Shown piece by piece: positions 7,010 through 14,091 of a DNA stretch of 64,000 nucleotides. The notes below the pieces were generated by a model. That model was not told the origin of the DNA. It made no database searches and saw only the letters and a list, made by a program, of their open reading frames with translations. Made by a program: the position numbers and the translations under genes. Position 1 is the first letter of the stretch; every line of letters starts with the position of its first letter. The stretch comes from Exiguobacterium alkaliphilum 12/1. GTDB taxonomy: Bacteria; Bacillota; Bacilli; Exiguobacteriales; Exiguobacteriaceae. The stretch covers positions 1 through 64,000 of the forward strand of contig NZ_JJMW01000041.1 in the NCBI RefSeq assembly GCF_000714435.1. Reading direction: 5' to 3'.

Positions 7010-9481
7010 TTAGATAAAGAGGTTCAAGTTGCCGCCTTCAGCTGCCCCGAGGTATGCTGCCACACCACCGAGGTCGATGCCATCGATCAACTCTTCTTCT
7101 TTGATGCCCATGACGTCCATCGACATCGTGCAAGCGACCATTTTGACGCCTGCCTCTTGGGCTGACTTAATCATTTCGTCGAGTGATGGGACGTTCTTGT
7201 CACTCATGACTTTCTTCATCATCTTCTGTCCGACGCCACCGAAGTTCATGTTCGAGAGCGGGAGTTCGCCTGCGTGTGACGGCATCATCATGCCGAACAT
7301 CTTCTCGAGACCTTGTTTCTTCACTTCCGGTGCGTCCGGTTTACGGATGACGTTGAGACCCCAGAACGTGAAGAACATCGTCACGTCTTTACCCATCGCC
7401 GCCGCACCCTGGGCGATGATGAATGAAGCGAGGGCACGGTCAAGGTCACCGCTGAAGACGACCATCGATGCGCCGTCAGCTGCTGGTGCACCTGCTTGGA
7501 CGGCCGCAGGGCCATTTCCTTTTTGAAGAATCGCTTCAACTCGACCGTTGACGAACTGTTTCGAAACGAGTTTGTTGCCCGTCTTTTTCGCCCACGCCTC
7601 GATGTCAGCGAAGAAGCCTGGATCGCTTGCGAGGACACGAAGTGTCTCGCCTTCGCCTAGTTCAGCGACTTTTTTGTTTACTTCTAAGATCGGTCCCGGG
7701 CATTGCAGACCGCACGTATCTAGGAAAATCGGTTCCCCGATTGGTTGATTCATCATTGCTTGTGGTGCCTCCTTCGTAGCTGTCGCGGCTGTTTCGTCCG
7801 CCGCAGTCTTCGTGCCTTCCTCAATCGCATCGAAATCACGCTTCACTTGTGACCATGTTTTGTAGCCACCGCTCAAGTTCTTCACTTTGAAGCCGTTTTG
7901 ACGCAAGATGCGGGCAGCAAGGTATCCGCGAAGACCGACTTGGCATGTCACGTAAATCGTTTCGTCTTTGCTGTAGTTGTCCAAGTTGTCACGAAGCGAG
8001 TTGACCGGGACGTTAATCGATCCCGGGATTTTCCCAAGTTCGTGTTCCGACTCGTCACGGACGTCGAGCAATGTCGCGCCGTTTTTGACCAAGCCTTCAA
8101 TCTCATCCCAGTGGACGACTTCGTTGTCGCCGAGGACGACGTTCGAGGCGACGTAGCCGATCATGTTGACCGGGTCTTTCGCCGAACTGAACGGCGGTGC
8201 GTAGCTGAGTTCAAGGTCTGGGAGGTCGAGGACCGTCAATCCGCCTTTCATCGCTGTCGCAATCACGTCGATTCGTTTGTCGACACCGTTCATGCCGACA
8301 CCTTGCGCGCCGTAAATCTCACCGGTTGTCGGGTGGAATAAGAGCTTGAGTGACACCGGTGTCGATCCCGGGTAATAACCTGCGTGCGAACCCGGGTGTA
8401 CGTGGACGGCTTCGAACGCTTTACCGGCCGCTTTCAAACGCTTCTCGTTCCAACCTGTCGACGCGACGGTCATATCGAAGACTTTAGCGATCCCCGTTCC
8501 CATCGTCCCGTTGTATTTCACATCGCGACCGTTAATGATATCCGCGACGAGGCGGCCCTGACGGTTGGCCGGCCATGCAAGTGGAACGACCGTCGGCTCT
8601 TTGAAGACATAGTCGAGCACCTCGACGGCGTCCCCGATCGCGTAGATGTTCGAATCTGACGTGAGCATCTTCTCGTTGACGCGGATCGCGCCACGAATGC
8701 CTGTCTCGAGTCCCGCTTCCGTCGCAATCGACGATTCTGGCGCGACACCGATTGACAAGACAACCATGTCCGTCTCGATGACACGACCGCTCTTCAAGTG
8801 GACGCGCTTCCCTTGATTAGAGAACGAGTCGACGCCGTCAGAAAGTTGTAAGTCGACGCCGTGAAGACGCATATGTTCATGCACCGGCGACACCATCTCA
8901 CGGTCAAGCGGCGTCATGACTTGATCGGCCATCTCGACGAGCGTCACGTCGACGCCACGTTCCCGTAAGTTTTCAGCCATCTCGATGCCGATGAACCCGC
9001 CACCGATGACCGTCGCATGTTTCGGCGCTTTCTCATCGACATAGCTGCGGATTTGATCCGTATCTGGGATGTTGCGGAGCGTGAAGATGTCTTCCGCTTC
9101 TTCAATCCCCGGGATGTTCGGGCGAATCGGTTTCGCACCCGGCGACAAGATGAGCACATCGTAAGACTCGTCATACGTCTCGCCCGTTTGAACGTGTTTG
9201 ACCGTGACCGTTTTCTCAGCACGGTTGATTTTCGTCACTTCCGTCAAATTGCGGATATCGAGCTGGAACCGCTTGTTCATTCCCTCGACCGTTTGGACGA
9301 GCAGCTTTTGACGGTCTTGAATGACGTCACCGATATAATATGGAAGACCACAGTTCGCGAATGAGATATACTCCCCCCGGTCGAACATGACGATTTGGTT
9401 CTCTTCATTTAAGCGACGAAGGCGTGCGGCTGCTGAAGCGCCACCGGCGACTCCACCGACGATTACGATTTTTTTACTCAT
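7010..9481 (-). CDS. CoA-disulfide reductase fused to rhodanese, TusA and DsrE-like domains
   Basis: 823 residues carrying four sulfur-handling modules. Residues 1-445 are an FAD/NAD(P)H CoA-disulfide reductase with the GGVAGGASAA dinucleotide motif and active Cys44 in SFANCGLPYY. About 460-555 is a rhodanese (LLDVRDESEH, Cys in VTCQVGLRG). About 590-660 is TusA-like with the CPGP motif. About 675-823 is a DsrE/DsrF-like domain with a Cys in VACTMSMDVMG. Such fusions are known in Firmicutes and are thought to reduce and relay persulfide sulfur between thiols. It overlaps the upstream rhodanese gene by 4 nt and lies in a CstR-type regulated locus. Confidence 0.92.
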   Translation of the reverse strand: MSKKIVIVGGVAGGASAAARLRRLNEENQIVMFDRGEYISFANCGLPYYIGDVIQDRQKLLVQTVEGMNKRFQLDIRNLTEVTKINRAEKTVTVKHVQTGETYDESYDVLILSPGAKPIRPNIPGIEEAEDIFTLRNIPDTDQIRSYVDEKAPKHATVIGGGFIGIEMAENLRERGVDVTLVEMADQVMTPLDREMVSPVHEHMRLHGVDLQLSDGVDSFSNQGKRVHLKSGRVIETDMVVLSIGVAPESSIATEAGLETGIRGAIRVNEKMLTSDSNIYAIGDAVEVLDYVFKEPTVVPLAWPANRQGRLVADIINGRDVKYNGTMGTGIAKVFDMTVASTGWNEKRLKAAGKAFEAVHVHPGSHAGYYPGSTPVSLKLLFHPTTGEIYGAQGVGMNGVDKRIDVIATAMKGGLTVLDLPDLELSYAPPFSSAKDPVNMIGYVASNVVLGDNEVVHWDEIEGLVKNGATLLDVRDESEHELGKIPGSINVPVNSLRDNLDNYSKDETIYVTCQVGLRGYLAARILRQNGFKVKNLSGGYKTWSQVKRDFDAIEEGTKTAADETAATATKEAPQAMMNQPIGEPIFLDTCGLQCPGPILEVNKKVAELGEGETLRVLASDPGFFADIEAWAKKTGNKLVSKQFVNGRVEAILQKGNGPAAVQAGAPAADGASMVVFSGDLDRALASFIIAQGAAAMGKDVTMFFTFWGLNVIRKPDAPEVKKQGLEKMFGMMMPSHAGELPLSNMNFGGVGQKMMKKVMSDKNVPSLDEMIKSAQEAGVKMVACTMSMDVMGIKEEELIDGIDLGGVAAYLGAAEGGNLNLFI

Positions 9482-9783
9482 TGCTCATTTCCTCCTTTGA
9501 CGACTTCACCTGGCCAACTCATCAAGCCATCTTCTATATTGACCACTTTATAGCCTTTCGCCTCCATTTGCCAAGTCGCCTGCGTGCTGCGTGCGCCTGA
9601 ACGACAGAGAACGATATATTCTTGATCCGGGTCGAGCGTGTCAATCCAATCCGCCATCTCTGAAAGCGGATAGTTGTTCGCACCGGCAATATGCGCTTCT
9701 TGAAACTCGTCGCGTTCACGGACGTCAACGATGTTCACAGGTACTTCAAAATCCATTTGTCGTTTCAAAGCTGATGCTTTCAT
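9478..9783 (-). CDS. Single-domain rhodanese-like sulfurtransferase
   Basis: 101 residues forming one rhodanese domain: VDVRERDEF and the loop IVLCRSGARST holding the persulfide-carrying cysteine. The active loop CRSGARS resembles PspE/GlpE-type single-domain sulfurtransferases. First gene of a two-gene operon whose second gene is the multidomain CoA-disulfide reductase (ATGA overlap), so the two probably act together in sulfane-sulfur transfer. Start ATG at 9783 follows GGATGGAG. Confidence 0.9.
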   Translation of the reverse strand: MKASALKRQMDFEVPVNIVDVRERDEFQEAHIAGANNYPLSEMADWIDTLDPDQEYIVLCRSGARSTQATWQMEAKGYKVVNIEDGLMSWPGEVVKGGNEQ

Positions 9784-9894
9784 CGGTTATAACTCCATCC
9801 TTTTCTTGTGTAATGAGGTGTTCTTACTCTTCATTTGGTTGCGGGCGTCCAACTCAAGTTTGTGATTCGTTGCACAATTCGCTTCCACGTCATT

Positions 9895-9923
9895 AATATA
9901 CCCCCTGTGGTATTTGATTGCAA
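9895..9923 (-). promoter_or_regulatory. SigA-type promoter of the rhodanese operon
   Basis: On the minus strand TTGCAA (9918-9923) and TATATT (9895-9900) are 17 nt apart. The CstR-like operator at 9898-9913 occupies the spacer, so bound repressor would exclude polymerase. Confidence 0.8.
9898..9913. promoter_or_regulatory. CsoR/CstR-type operator 1
   Basis: ATACCCCCTGTGGTAT: inverted ATACC/GGTAT arms around a G/C-tract centre, as in operators of the CsoR/CstR/RcnR family. It sits between the -35 and -10 of the rhodanese operon promoter. Confidence 0.75.
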
Positions 9924-9988
9924 GGAATATGTTTGACGAAATGGTAAACGTTCAAAAATTCTTCCCATCAAACGTTGTCACTCGACAC

Positions 9989-10004
9989 ATACTCCCCTAC
10001 GTAT
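9989..10004. promoter_or_regulatory. CsoR/CstR-type operator 2
   Basis: ATACTCCCCTACGTAT shares the ATAC-N8-GTAT layout and C-tract of the operator at 9898-9913. It lies about 65 nt upstream of the repressor gene, where it could mediate autoregulation. The promoter elements here are weak (TTGTCA at 9975-9980 is a possible -35). Confidence 0.6.
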
Positions 10005-10067
10005 TAAGATGAGACTACACAAGAAATAGTTGGGTTACTGAACGATTTTTATATAGAGGTGAATCGA

Positions 10068-10334
10068 ATGGAACAGTATCAATACGATGCGAAAGTGTTG
10101 AATCGGATGAAGCGTGTCGAAGGTCAAATCCGGGCCATTATTCGCATGATGGAAGAAGGGAAAGAGTGTCGCGACGTCGTCACCCAGTTGAGCGCGGCCC
10201 GTTCGGCGCTCGACCGCGCCTCGACGATTATCGTCGCGAAGAATTTAGAGCAATGCATCATCACGGCGCAACAAGATGGCGAAGATACGTCGGAAACGGT
10301 CGAAGAGGCCATCAAAATGTTGATGAAACGCTAG
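10068..10334 (+). CDS. cstR: Persulfide-sensing transcriptional repressor, CstR-like (CsoR family)
   Basis: 88 residues, an all-helical CsoR/RcnR-family protein. It has two cysteines, Cys34 (GKECRD) and Cys63 (NLEQC), 29 residues apart as in Staphylococcus aureus CstR. The position that is the copper-ligand histidine in CsoR is asparagine here (N59), as in CstR, which argues for per/polysulfide rather than copper sensing. The ATG at 10068 is favoured because the alternative GTG overlaps the AGAGGTG ribosome site. It is divergent from the rhodanese/CoA-disulfide reductase operon, its probable target. Confidence 0.85.
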   Translation: MEQYQYDAKVLNRMKRVEGQIRAIIRMMEEGKECRDVVTQLSAARSALDRASTIIVAKNLEQCIITAQQDGEDTSETVEEAIKMLMKR

Positions 10335-10400
10335 TTCCCCTTGCTTTCCCTAGCCAAATGGGCGAAAGTTAGAGTAACGACTTTTAAGGGGGACTTCTTT

Positions 10401-10832
10401 GTGAACTTCGAAGAAAAAGTGGAATCATTCAAAGCGCTCGTCGCTGAACGCAACATGACGTTCAAAGAGAGCGAGACAGATACGCACGTAACGTTTTTGA
10501 CGCGTGAAACGACTAAATCTGGGGCTCAGCCCGTTATGATTATCGCCTTCAACAAAAAGACGACGGACGCCGAGCTCTACGCCGCGACCGTGACGCACGT
10601 ACCGGATTACGTCGAAGACTTGCCGATTTTGAACGCCTTGAACGAGTTCAACCAAGAGTTCAAATACTTCCGTTGCGTCCTCGACAGCGATCGTGACGTC
10701 ACACTCGCATCGACGCTCGACCTCGACCTCGGCTTCTCACCAGAGATCATCTTGCAACACTCGTTCATGATGTTCCAAGCAGCCGATGAAGTGAACGAGT
10801 ATATGCAGAAGCTCTACACACAAGTCCAATGA
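10401..10832 (+). CDS. YbjN domain-containing protein
   Basis: 143 residues, soluble, with alternating helix and strand pattern typical of the YbjN/secretion-chaperone-like fold: N-terminal helix, central strands (PVMIIAFNK, KYFRCVLDSDRDVTLASTLDL) and a long C-terminal helix. Start is GTG at 10401, with AAGGGGG about 9 nt upstream. It follows the cstR-like gene by 66 nt and ends at a strong terminator; co-transcription is possible. Function not known. Confidence 0.7.
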   Translation: MNFEEKVESFKALVAERNMTFKESETDTHVTFLTRETTKSGAQPVMIIAFNKKTTDAELYAATVTHVPDYVEDLPILNALNEFNQEFKYFRCVLDSDRDVTLASTLDLDLGFSPEIILQHSFMMFQAADEVNEYMQKLYTQVQ

Positions 10833-10837
10833 CGACA

Positions 10838-10866
10838 AACCGCCACGGAAAAATCCCGTGGCGGTT
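10838..10866 (+). terminator. Intrinsic terminator after the YbjN gene
   Basis: An 11-bp stem AACCGCCACGG / CCGTGGCGGTT with a 7-nt A-rich loop and a T run. Confidence 0.9.
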
Positions 10867-10920
10867 TTTTGAATCATTTTTCGTGGTGGTCCGTATACGT
10901 ATAAAAAGGGGGAATGTACG

Positions 10921-11868
10921 ATGACGACGCGTTACACCCGTTACGTTGAGACACTCGATGCAATCAAACAAGCCACCAAATGGTCGCTCACCGATGACTT
11001 CCGGAGGTTGATGGCCATCCATTATGCCATTCACGATGCCCCGTTCGACCCATCCAGGTTTGAACAAGCGCAGGCCGCCTTAAAACAAAGGACAGGCATG
11101 TTCTCAAAGTTCCGCGGAACGAACAGTCTCGTCTGGCTCTCATTCCTTGACGCCAAATATGAAGACGTCGCCCCGGCAATCGACGAGGCACTACGCCTCG
11201 ATCAATTACTCGACCGGAAACATTTCCGTTACAGCACGTTGCGTCCGTTCATCGCGAGTCAACTGCTGAACGTCGACGACCCGGAACGCCGACTCGACGA
11301 GGCGACGGCCCTCTATCAAACGTTCAAACAACATCATCCGTGGCTGACGAGCGAAGAAGATTTATTGTCCGCCCTCGTCCTCGTCCAAGCGTTTGACGAC
11401 CATAGCACTTTGAATGAACGCATCGAGGCGTACTACGAGGCACTGAAGGTCCACGTCTCCCGCTCGAACGAACTCCAGCTCGTTTCGCACTTGCTCACCT
11501 TCAGTGAACTCGACCCGACCGATGCCGTCACACGCTTCCTCGATTGGCGGGAGCGGCTCCAACGGCAAAAGATCACCGTCCGAAACGAACATCTGCCACC
11601 GCTCGCCCTGCTCACAATCGTCACCGAACCGACCGACGAAACGGTCCAGACCGTTGTCGACATCGTCGTAGCTGAAACCGAGAAGCAGCGTTGGTTCAAC
11701 ACGCATGCGTTAACCATCGCCTTGCAGCTCATCGCCGCCGACACCATTACCGAAGAGGCGAACGAACTGCTACTTCATGGAACGTTCGCCCATCTGCTCG
11801 CGATGCAACAAGCGGCCACGGCCGCCGCGACAGTGGCCGTCATCTCGAGTACGTCGTCGAGCGACTAA
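10921..11868 (+). CDS. DUF4003 family protein
   Basis: 315 residues, predominantly helical, with a conserved-looking segment GMFSKFRGTNSLVWLSFLDAK near residues 59-79 that I associate with the DUF4003 family of Firmicutes, which has no known function. No signal peptide. A run of Ala/Thr near the C-terminus is probably helical. Start ATG at 10921 follows an AAAAGGGGGAA site. Convergent with the YwiC-like gene. Confidence 0.65.
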   Translation: MTTRYTRYVETLDAIKQATKWSLTDDFRRLMAIHYAIHDAPFDPSRFEQAQAALKQRTGMFSKFRGTNSLVWLSFLDAKYEDVAPAIDEALRLDQLLDRKHFRYSTLRPFIASQLLNVDDPERRLDEATALYQTFKQHHPWLTSEEDLLSALVLVQAFDDHSTLNERIEAYYEALKVHVSRSNELQLVSHLLTFSELDPTDAVTRFLDWRERLQRQKITVRNEHLPPLALLTIVTEPTDETVQTVVDIVVAETEKQRWFNTHALTIALQLIAADTITEEANELLLHGTFAHLLAMQQAATAAATVAVISSTSSSD

Positions 11869-11872
11869 AAAA

Positions 11873-11890
11873 AGAAGGGTCTCCCCTTCT
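11873..11890 (-). terminator. Intrinsic terminator of the YwiC-like gene
   Basis: AGAAGGG / CCCTTCT with a 4-nt loop, followed by seven T on the minus strand; overlaps the gene's stop codon. Confidence 0.75.
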
Positions 11891-12611
11891 ATACATATAA
11901 ATAGGCGCTCAGACAGATTAGGACGAACACAGAATTCGCGATTTCAATGATGCCAATGCGCATAATCGGGACTTGTTTCCCGTAAAAACCAATCGCTCGG
12001 ATGAGACTCGGTGCATAGGCCAACGCAAGTAACGGATTACCGAGCACGATGAAAGCCATGACGAGCAAGACGTGGTAGCCCCACGACACGTTTCGATACG
12101 TTTGGCTCTTTTTCTCTCGAATCATCGTCTTCACGTAAAAGATGCTGCCAAGAAAGTAGAAGTACGGTAAGACGAATAGCCACACCATCGTCCCGTCCAC
12201 GACGCGCGCCCCGAGATAATAGCTGGCCACCCCGCCGATACAAAACGAGGTGACGGCACTGACGTCGTTCCAAACGTTGCGCTCGTCCTTCATTTTAGCG
12301 AAATAAGCGTTGACGAGACCGAACGGGAGCATCGCAAAGACGAACCATATGAGACGCCATTCGGTCAGGAAGACAGGGAGCGCGGCGATGGTTGCAATTA
12401 AGAGATAGAGGGTGACTGTACGAAGCAGTTCTTGCGACTTTTTCCGTTGCTTCACGTATTGGAACAAGAAAAACGTACCCATGTAGACGAACAGCCAGGC
12501 GATGGCGAACGGGATGTGTGCGAGCGTCCAGCCGCCGACGTTGCCACCAAGTAAAAACGGTAAAATCAGCATCGACCAGGCGCCGTGCTGTTTTGGAATC
12601 ATCCATTTCAT
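11889..12611 (-). CDS. YwiC-like family membrane protein
   Basis: 240 residues with about seven or eight hydrophobic spans. The opening MKWMIPKQHGAWSMLILPFLLGG is the signature of YwiC-like proteins (function unknown, possibly distantly related to UbiA-type prenyltransferase folds). Start ATG at 12611 is preceded by AGAAGGAGTGAAGCACA. Single gene with its own terminator. Confidence 0.85.
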   Translation of the reverse strand: MKWMIPKQHGAWSMLILPFLLGGNVGGWTLAHIPFAIAWLFVYMGTFFLFQYVKQRKKSQELLRTVTLYLLIATIAALPVFLTEWRLIWFVFAMLPFGLVNAYFAKMKDERNVWNDVSAVTSFCIGGVASYYLGARVVDGTMVWLFVLPYFYFLGSIFYVKTMIREKKSQTYRNVSWGYHVLLVMAFIVLGNPLLALAYAPSLIRAIGFYGKQVPIMRIGIIEIANSVFVLICLSAYLYV

Positions 12612-12722
12612 TGTGCTTCACTCCTTCTATGTCGAGTGTAAAGCACGTTGCGATGAAAAAGCTGTGACATTTGTTACTGAGGAACGCAGATTCAATCAAT
12701 TGTTCAAAAGGAGTAGCTTTGT

Positions 12723-13178
12723 ATGTTTCCATCAAATGAACGAAGAAAAAATAGACGTGTCTTTCTTTATCTGTTCGGATTCGCCTTCATACTGCTACTC
12801 ATCGGTCGCAGTTCAGTCCCTCTTCCTATCGCTTTCACGACCGCTTTTATTCCGTTTGAAGTTTCGGAGCCGACCTATCTCCCTCTAAAATCGACGGATA
12901 CATACGGCAACGTGATTCAATTAAATCAGGCTCGTCTCGTCTATAAAAACGACACGGAACAGTTGACCGTCTGGGCGACGACAGACCTCGGTTGGAACCA
13001 TGTCGCGACGTGGGACGAACCTGTCACATTAGGGGATGGGTCAAACGCTTATTTCAATGACGTGGACGACACTCAAATGGTGAGCTGGCAAGATGGAGGC
13101 GTCGAATATGCGATTGATTACAAGGGGCATCGCCTGTCTAAAGACGATTTATTACGAATCGCAAGTTCAATTCAATGA
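12723..13178 (+). CDS. Membrane-anchored hypothetical protein with DUF4367-like domain
   Basis: 151 residues. A basic N-terminus (SNERRKNRR) precedes one membrane span (about 14-38), so the rest is predicted to be extracellular. The C-terminal stretch VSWQDGGVEYAIDYKGHRLSKDDLLRIA has the pattern of DUF4367 domains often found in anti-sigma-like or lipoprotein contexts. Start ATG at 12723 is 9 nt after AAAGGAG. Role unknown. Confidence 0.65.
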   Translation: MFPSNERRKNRRVFLYLFGFAFILLLIGRSSVPLPIAFTTAFIPFEVSEPTYLPLKSTDTYGNVIQLNQARLVYKNDTEQLTVWATTDLGWNHVATWDEPVTLGDGSNAYFNDVDDTQMVSWQDGGVEYAIDYKGHRLSKDDLLRIASSIQ

Positions 13179-13187
13179 TTTCAAACA

Positions 13188-13215
13188 AAAAACGATCTCA
13201 CGCGAGATCGTTTTT
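13188..13215. terminator. Bidirectional intrinsic terminator
   Basis: A 12-bp stem AAAAACGATCTC / GAGATCGTTTTT around an ACGC loop. It serves both convergent genes and includes the last codons of the yitT-like gene. Confidence 0.85.
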
Positions 13216-13839
13216 TGGTGCAAGCTTCGGTTTCATGACTGCCGGCGCAGGCTGTTCAATCACATCGTCCGTCATCATCTTCGTGACGACACGTCCCGCG
13301 ATCGAGACGGCGACGAGCGTATACAGTGCATTCGACAGCGGCAAATAGATGAGCGAAATCGCCAAGACGATCACATCGAAGGCGATGAGGATCGTTCCGA
13401 CCGAAATTCCGGTCCACTTCGACAAGCCGAGGGCGAACAAATCGTCCCCTCCCGTCGCTCCGCCTGACTTTAAGACGAGCCCGAGACCGTAACCGGTCAC
13501 GATACCGCTCGCGATGGCGGCAAAGAGCGTTGCCGGCCACACTTGTACGTCAAACGTGAGCAAGTCGAGCCGATCCCACATCGCATAGCTGAGCGAAAGT
13601 GACGCCGCCGCAAGCACGGCTTGCCCGACGAAACGCCAGCCTTTCCACCACAATGCGACTAAAAAGAACGGGATGTCGAGTACGATCATCGAGATTGCCG
13701 GATCGATATCAAATAAATAGCGGCCGAGTAACGATAACCCGACGAAGCCCCCTTCTGCCAAACCAAACTGTTCATTCAAATAATAATAACCGAACGCCAT
13801 AATCAGCGTTCCGAGCACTATGGTAGCAACTCGTTTCAT
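13198..13839 (-). CDS. YitT family (DUF161-type) membrane protein
   Basis: 213 residues with five or six membrane spans. The glycine-rich segment GIVTGYGLGLVLKSGGATGGDDLFA near residues 110-134 is the hallmark of YitT/YqfU/DUF161 proteins; the short length means the C-terminal DUF2179 domain found in many members is absent. The start ATG at 13839 has GGGGAGG 9 nt upstream, and that ribosome site is locked in a strong hairpin (13849-13871). An upstream 15-codon reading frame suggests translation-dependent regulation. Function of the family is not established. Confidence 0.8.
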   Translation of the reverse strand: MKRVATIVLGTLIMAFGYYYLNEQFGLAEGGFVGLSLLGRYLFDIDPAISMIVLDIPFFLVALWWKGWRFVGQAVLAAASLSLSYAMWDRLDLLTFDVQVWPATLFAAIASGIVTGYGLGLVLKSGGATGGDDLFALGLSKWTGISVGTILIAFDVIVLAISLIYLPLSNALYTLVAVSIAGRVVTKMMTDDVIEQPAPAVMKPKLAPKNDLA

Positions 13840-13848
13840 TCCGATTGT

Positions 13849-13871
13849 CCTCCCCGTTTTCAACGGAGAGG
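13849..13871 (-). promoter_or_regulatory. Hairpin sequestering the ribosome binding site of the yitT-like gene
   Basis: On the minus strand CCTCTCCGTT pairs with AACGGGGAGG across a 3-nt loop (10 bp, one G-U pair). The right arm contains the Shine-Dalgarno GGGGAGG. A competing GAGGA/TCCTC pairing at 13880-13868 overlaps the left arm and could free the site. Confidence 0.7.
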
Positions 13872-13963
13872 AGGATCCTCAGTCGTAGCTGCGGTTCCAT
13901 CTGTTCCATCTCCGATCTTCCGTTTGTTGATTTTTACATGAATTCAGCTGTAAAAACTCAACG

Positions 13964-14011
13964 CTAGAAGTCCGGCAGTTGGAACAGAGGCCACGTCCTC
14001 TCGGTATCCAT
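13964..14011 (-). CDS. Putative 15-residue leader peptide upstream of the yitT-like gene
   Basis: Reading frame MDTERTWPLFQLPDF plus stop, with a good ribosome site (AAGGAAGGG, 4-5 nt from the ATG at 14011). Codons 9-11 (CTGTTCCA at 13987-13980) are exactly complementary to 13908-13901 downstream. Between the two arms is another hairpin (GTTGA-TTTTTACA / TGTAAAAA-TCAAC). This is the layout of leader-peptide attenuators such as those of erm or cat genes. No experimental support; the inducing signal is unknown. Confidence 0.55.
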   Translation of the reverse strand: MDTERTWPLFQLPDF

Positions 14012-14091
14012 AAAACCCTTCCTTTCTAAAATTGCGCGTAATAATAGAAACAGTTTACCACAATTTCAGTATTCTTTCATTAACTGTACAT

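Noticed and set aside
7010-9481. Possibility that the CoA-disulfide reductase fusion is an assembly or frameshift artefact
   Set aside because: The frame is continuous, all four domains have intact active-site cysteines, and such fusions occur in other Firmicutes.
9784-9893. A 20-codon frame MTWKRIVQRITNLS... in the leader of the rhodanese operon
   Set aside because: Its ATG lies at or upstream of the predicted transcription start and it has no ribosome site.
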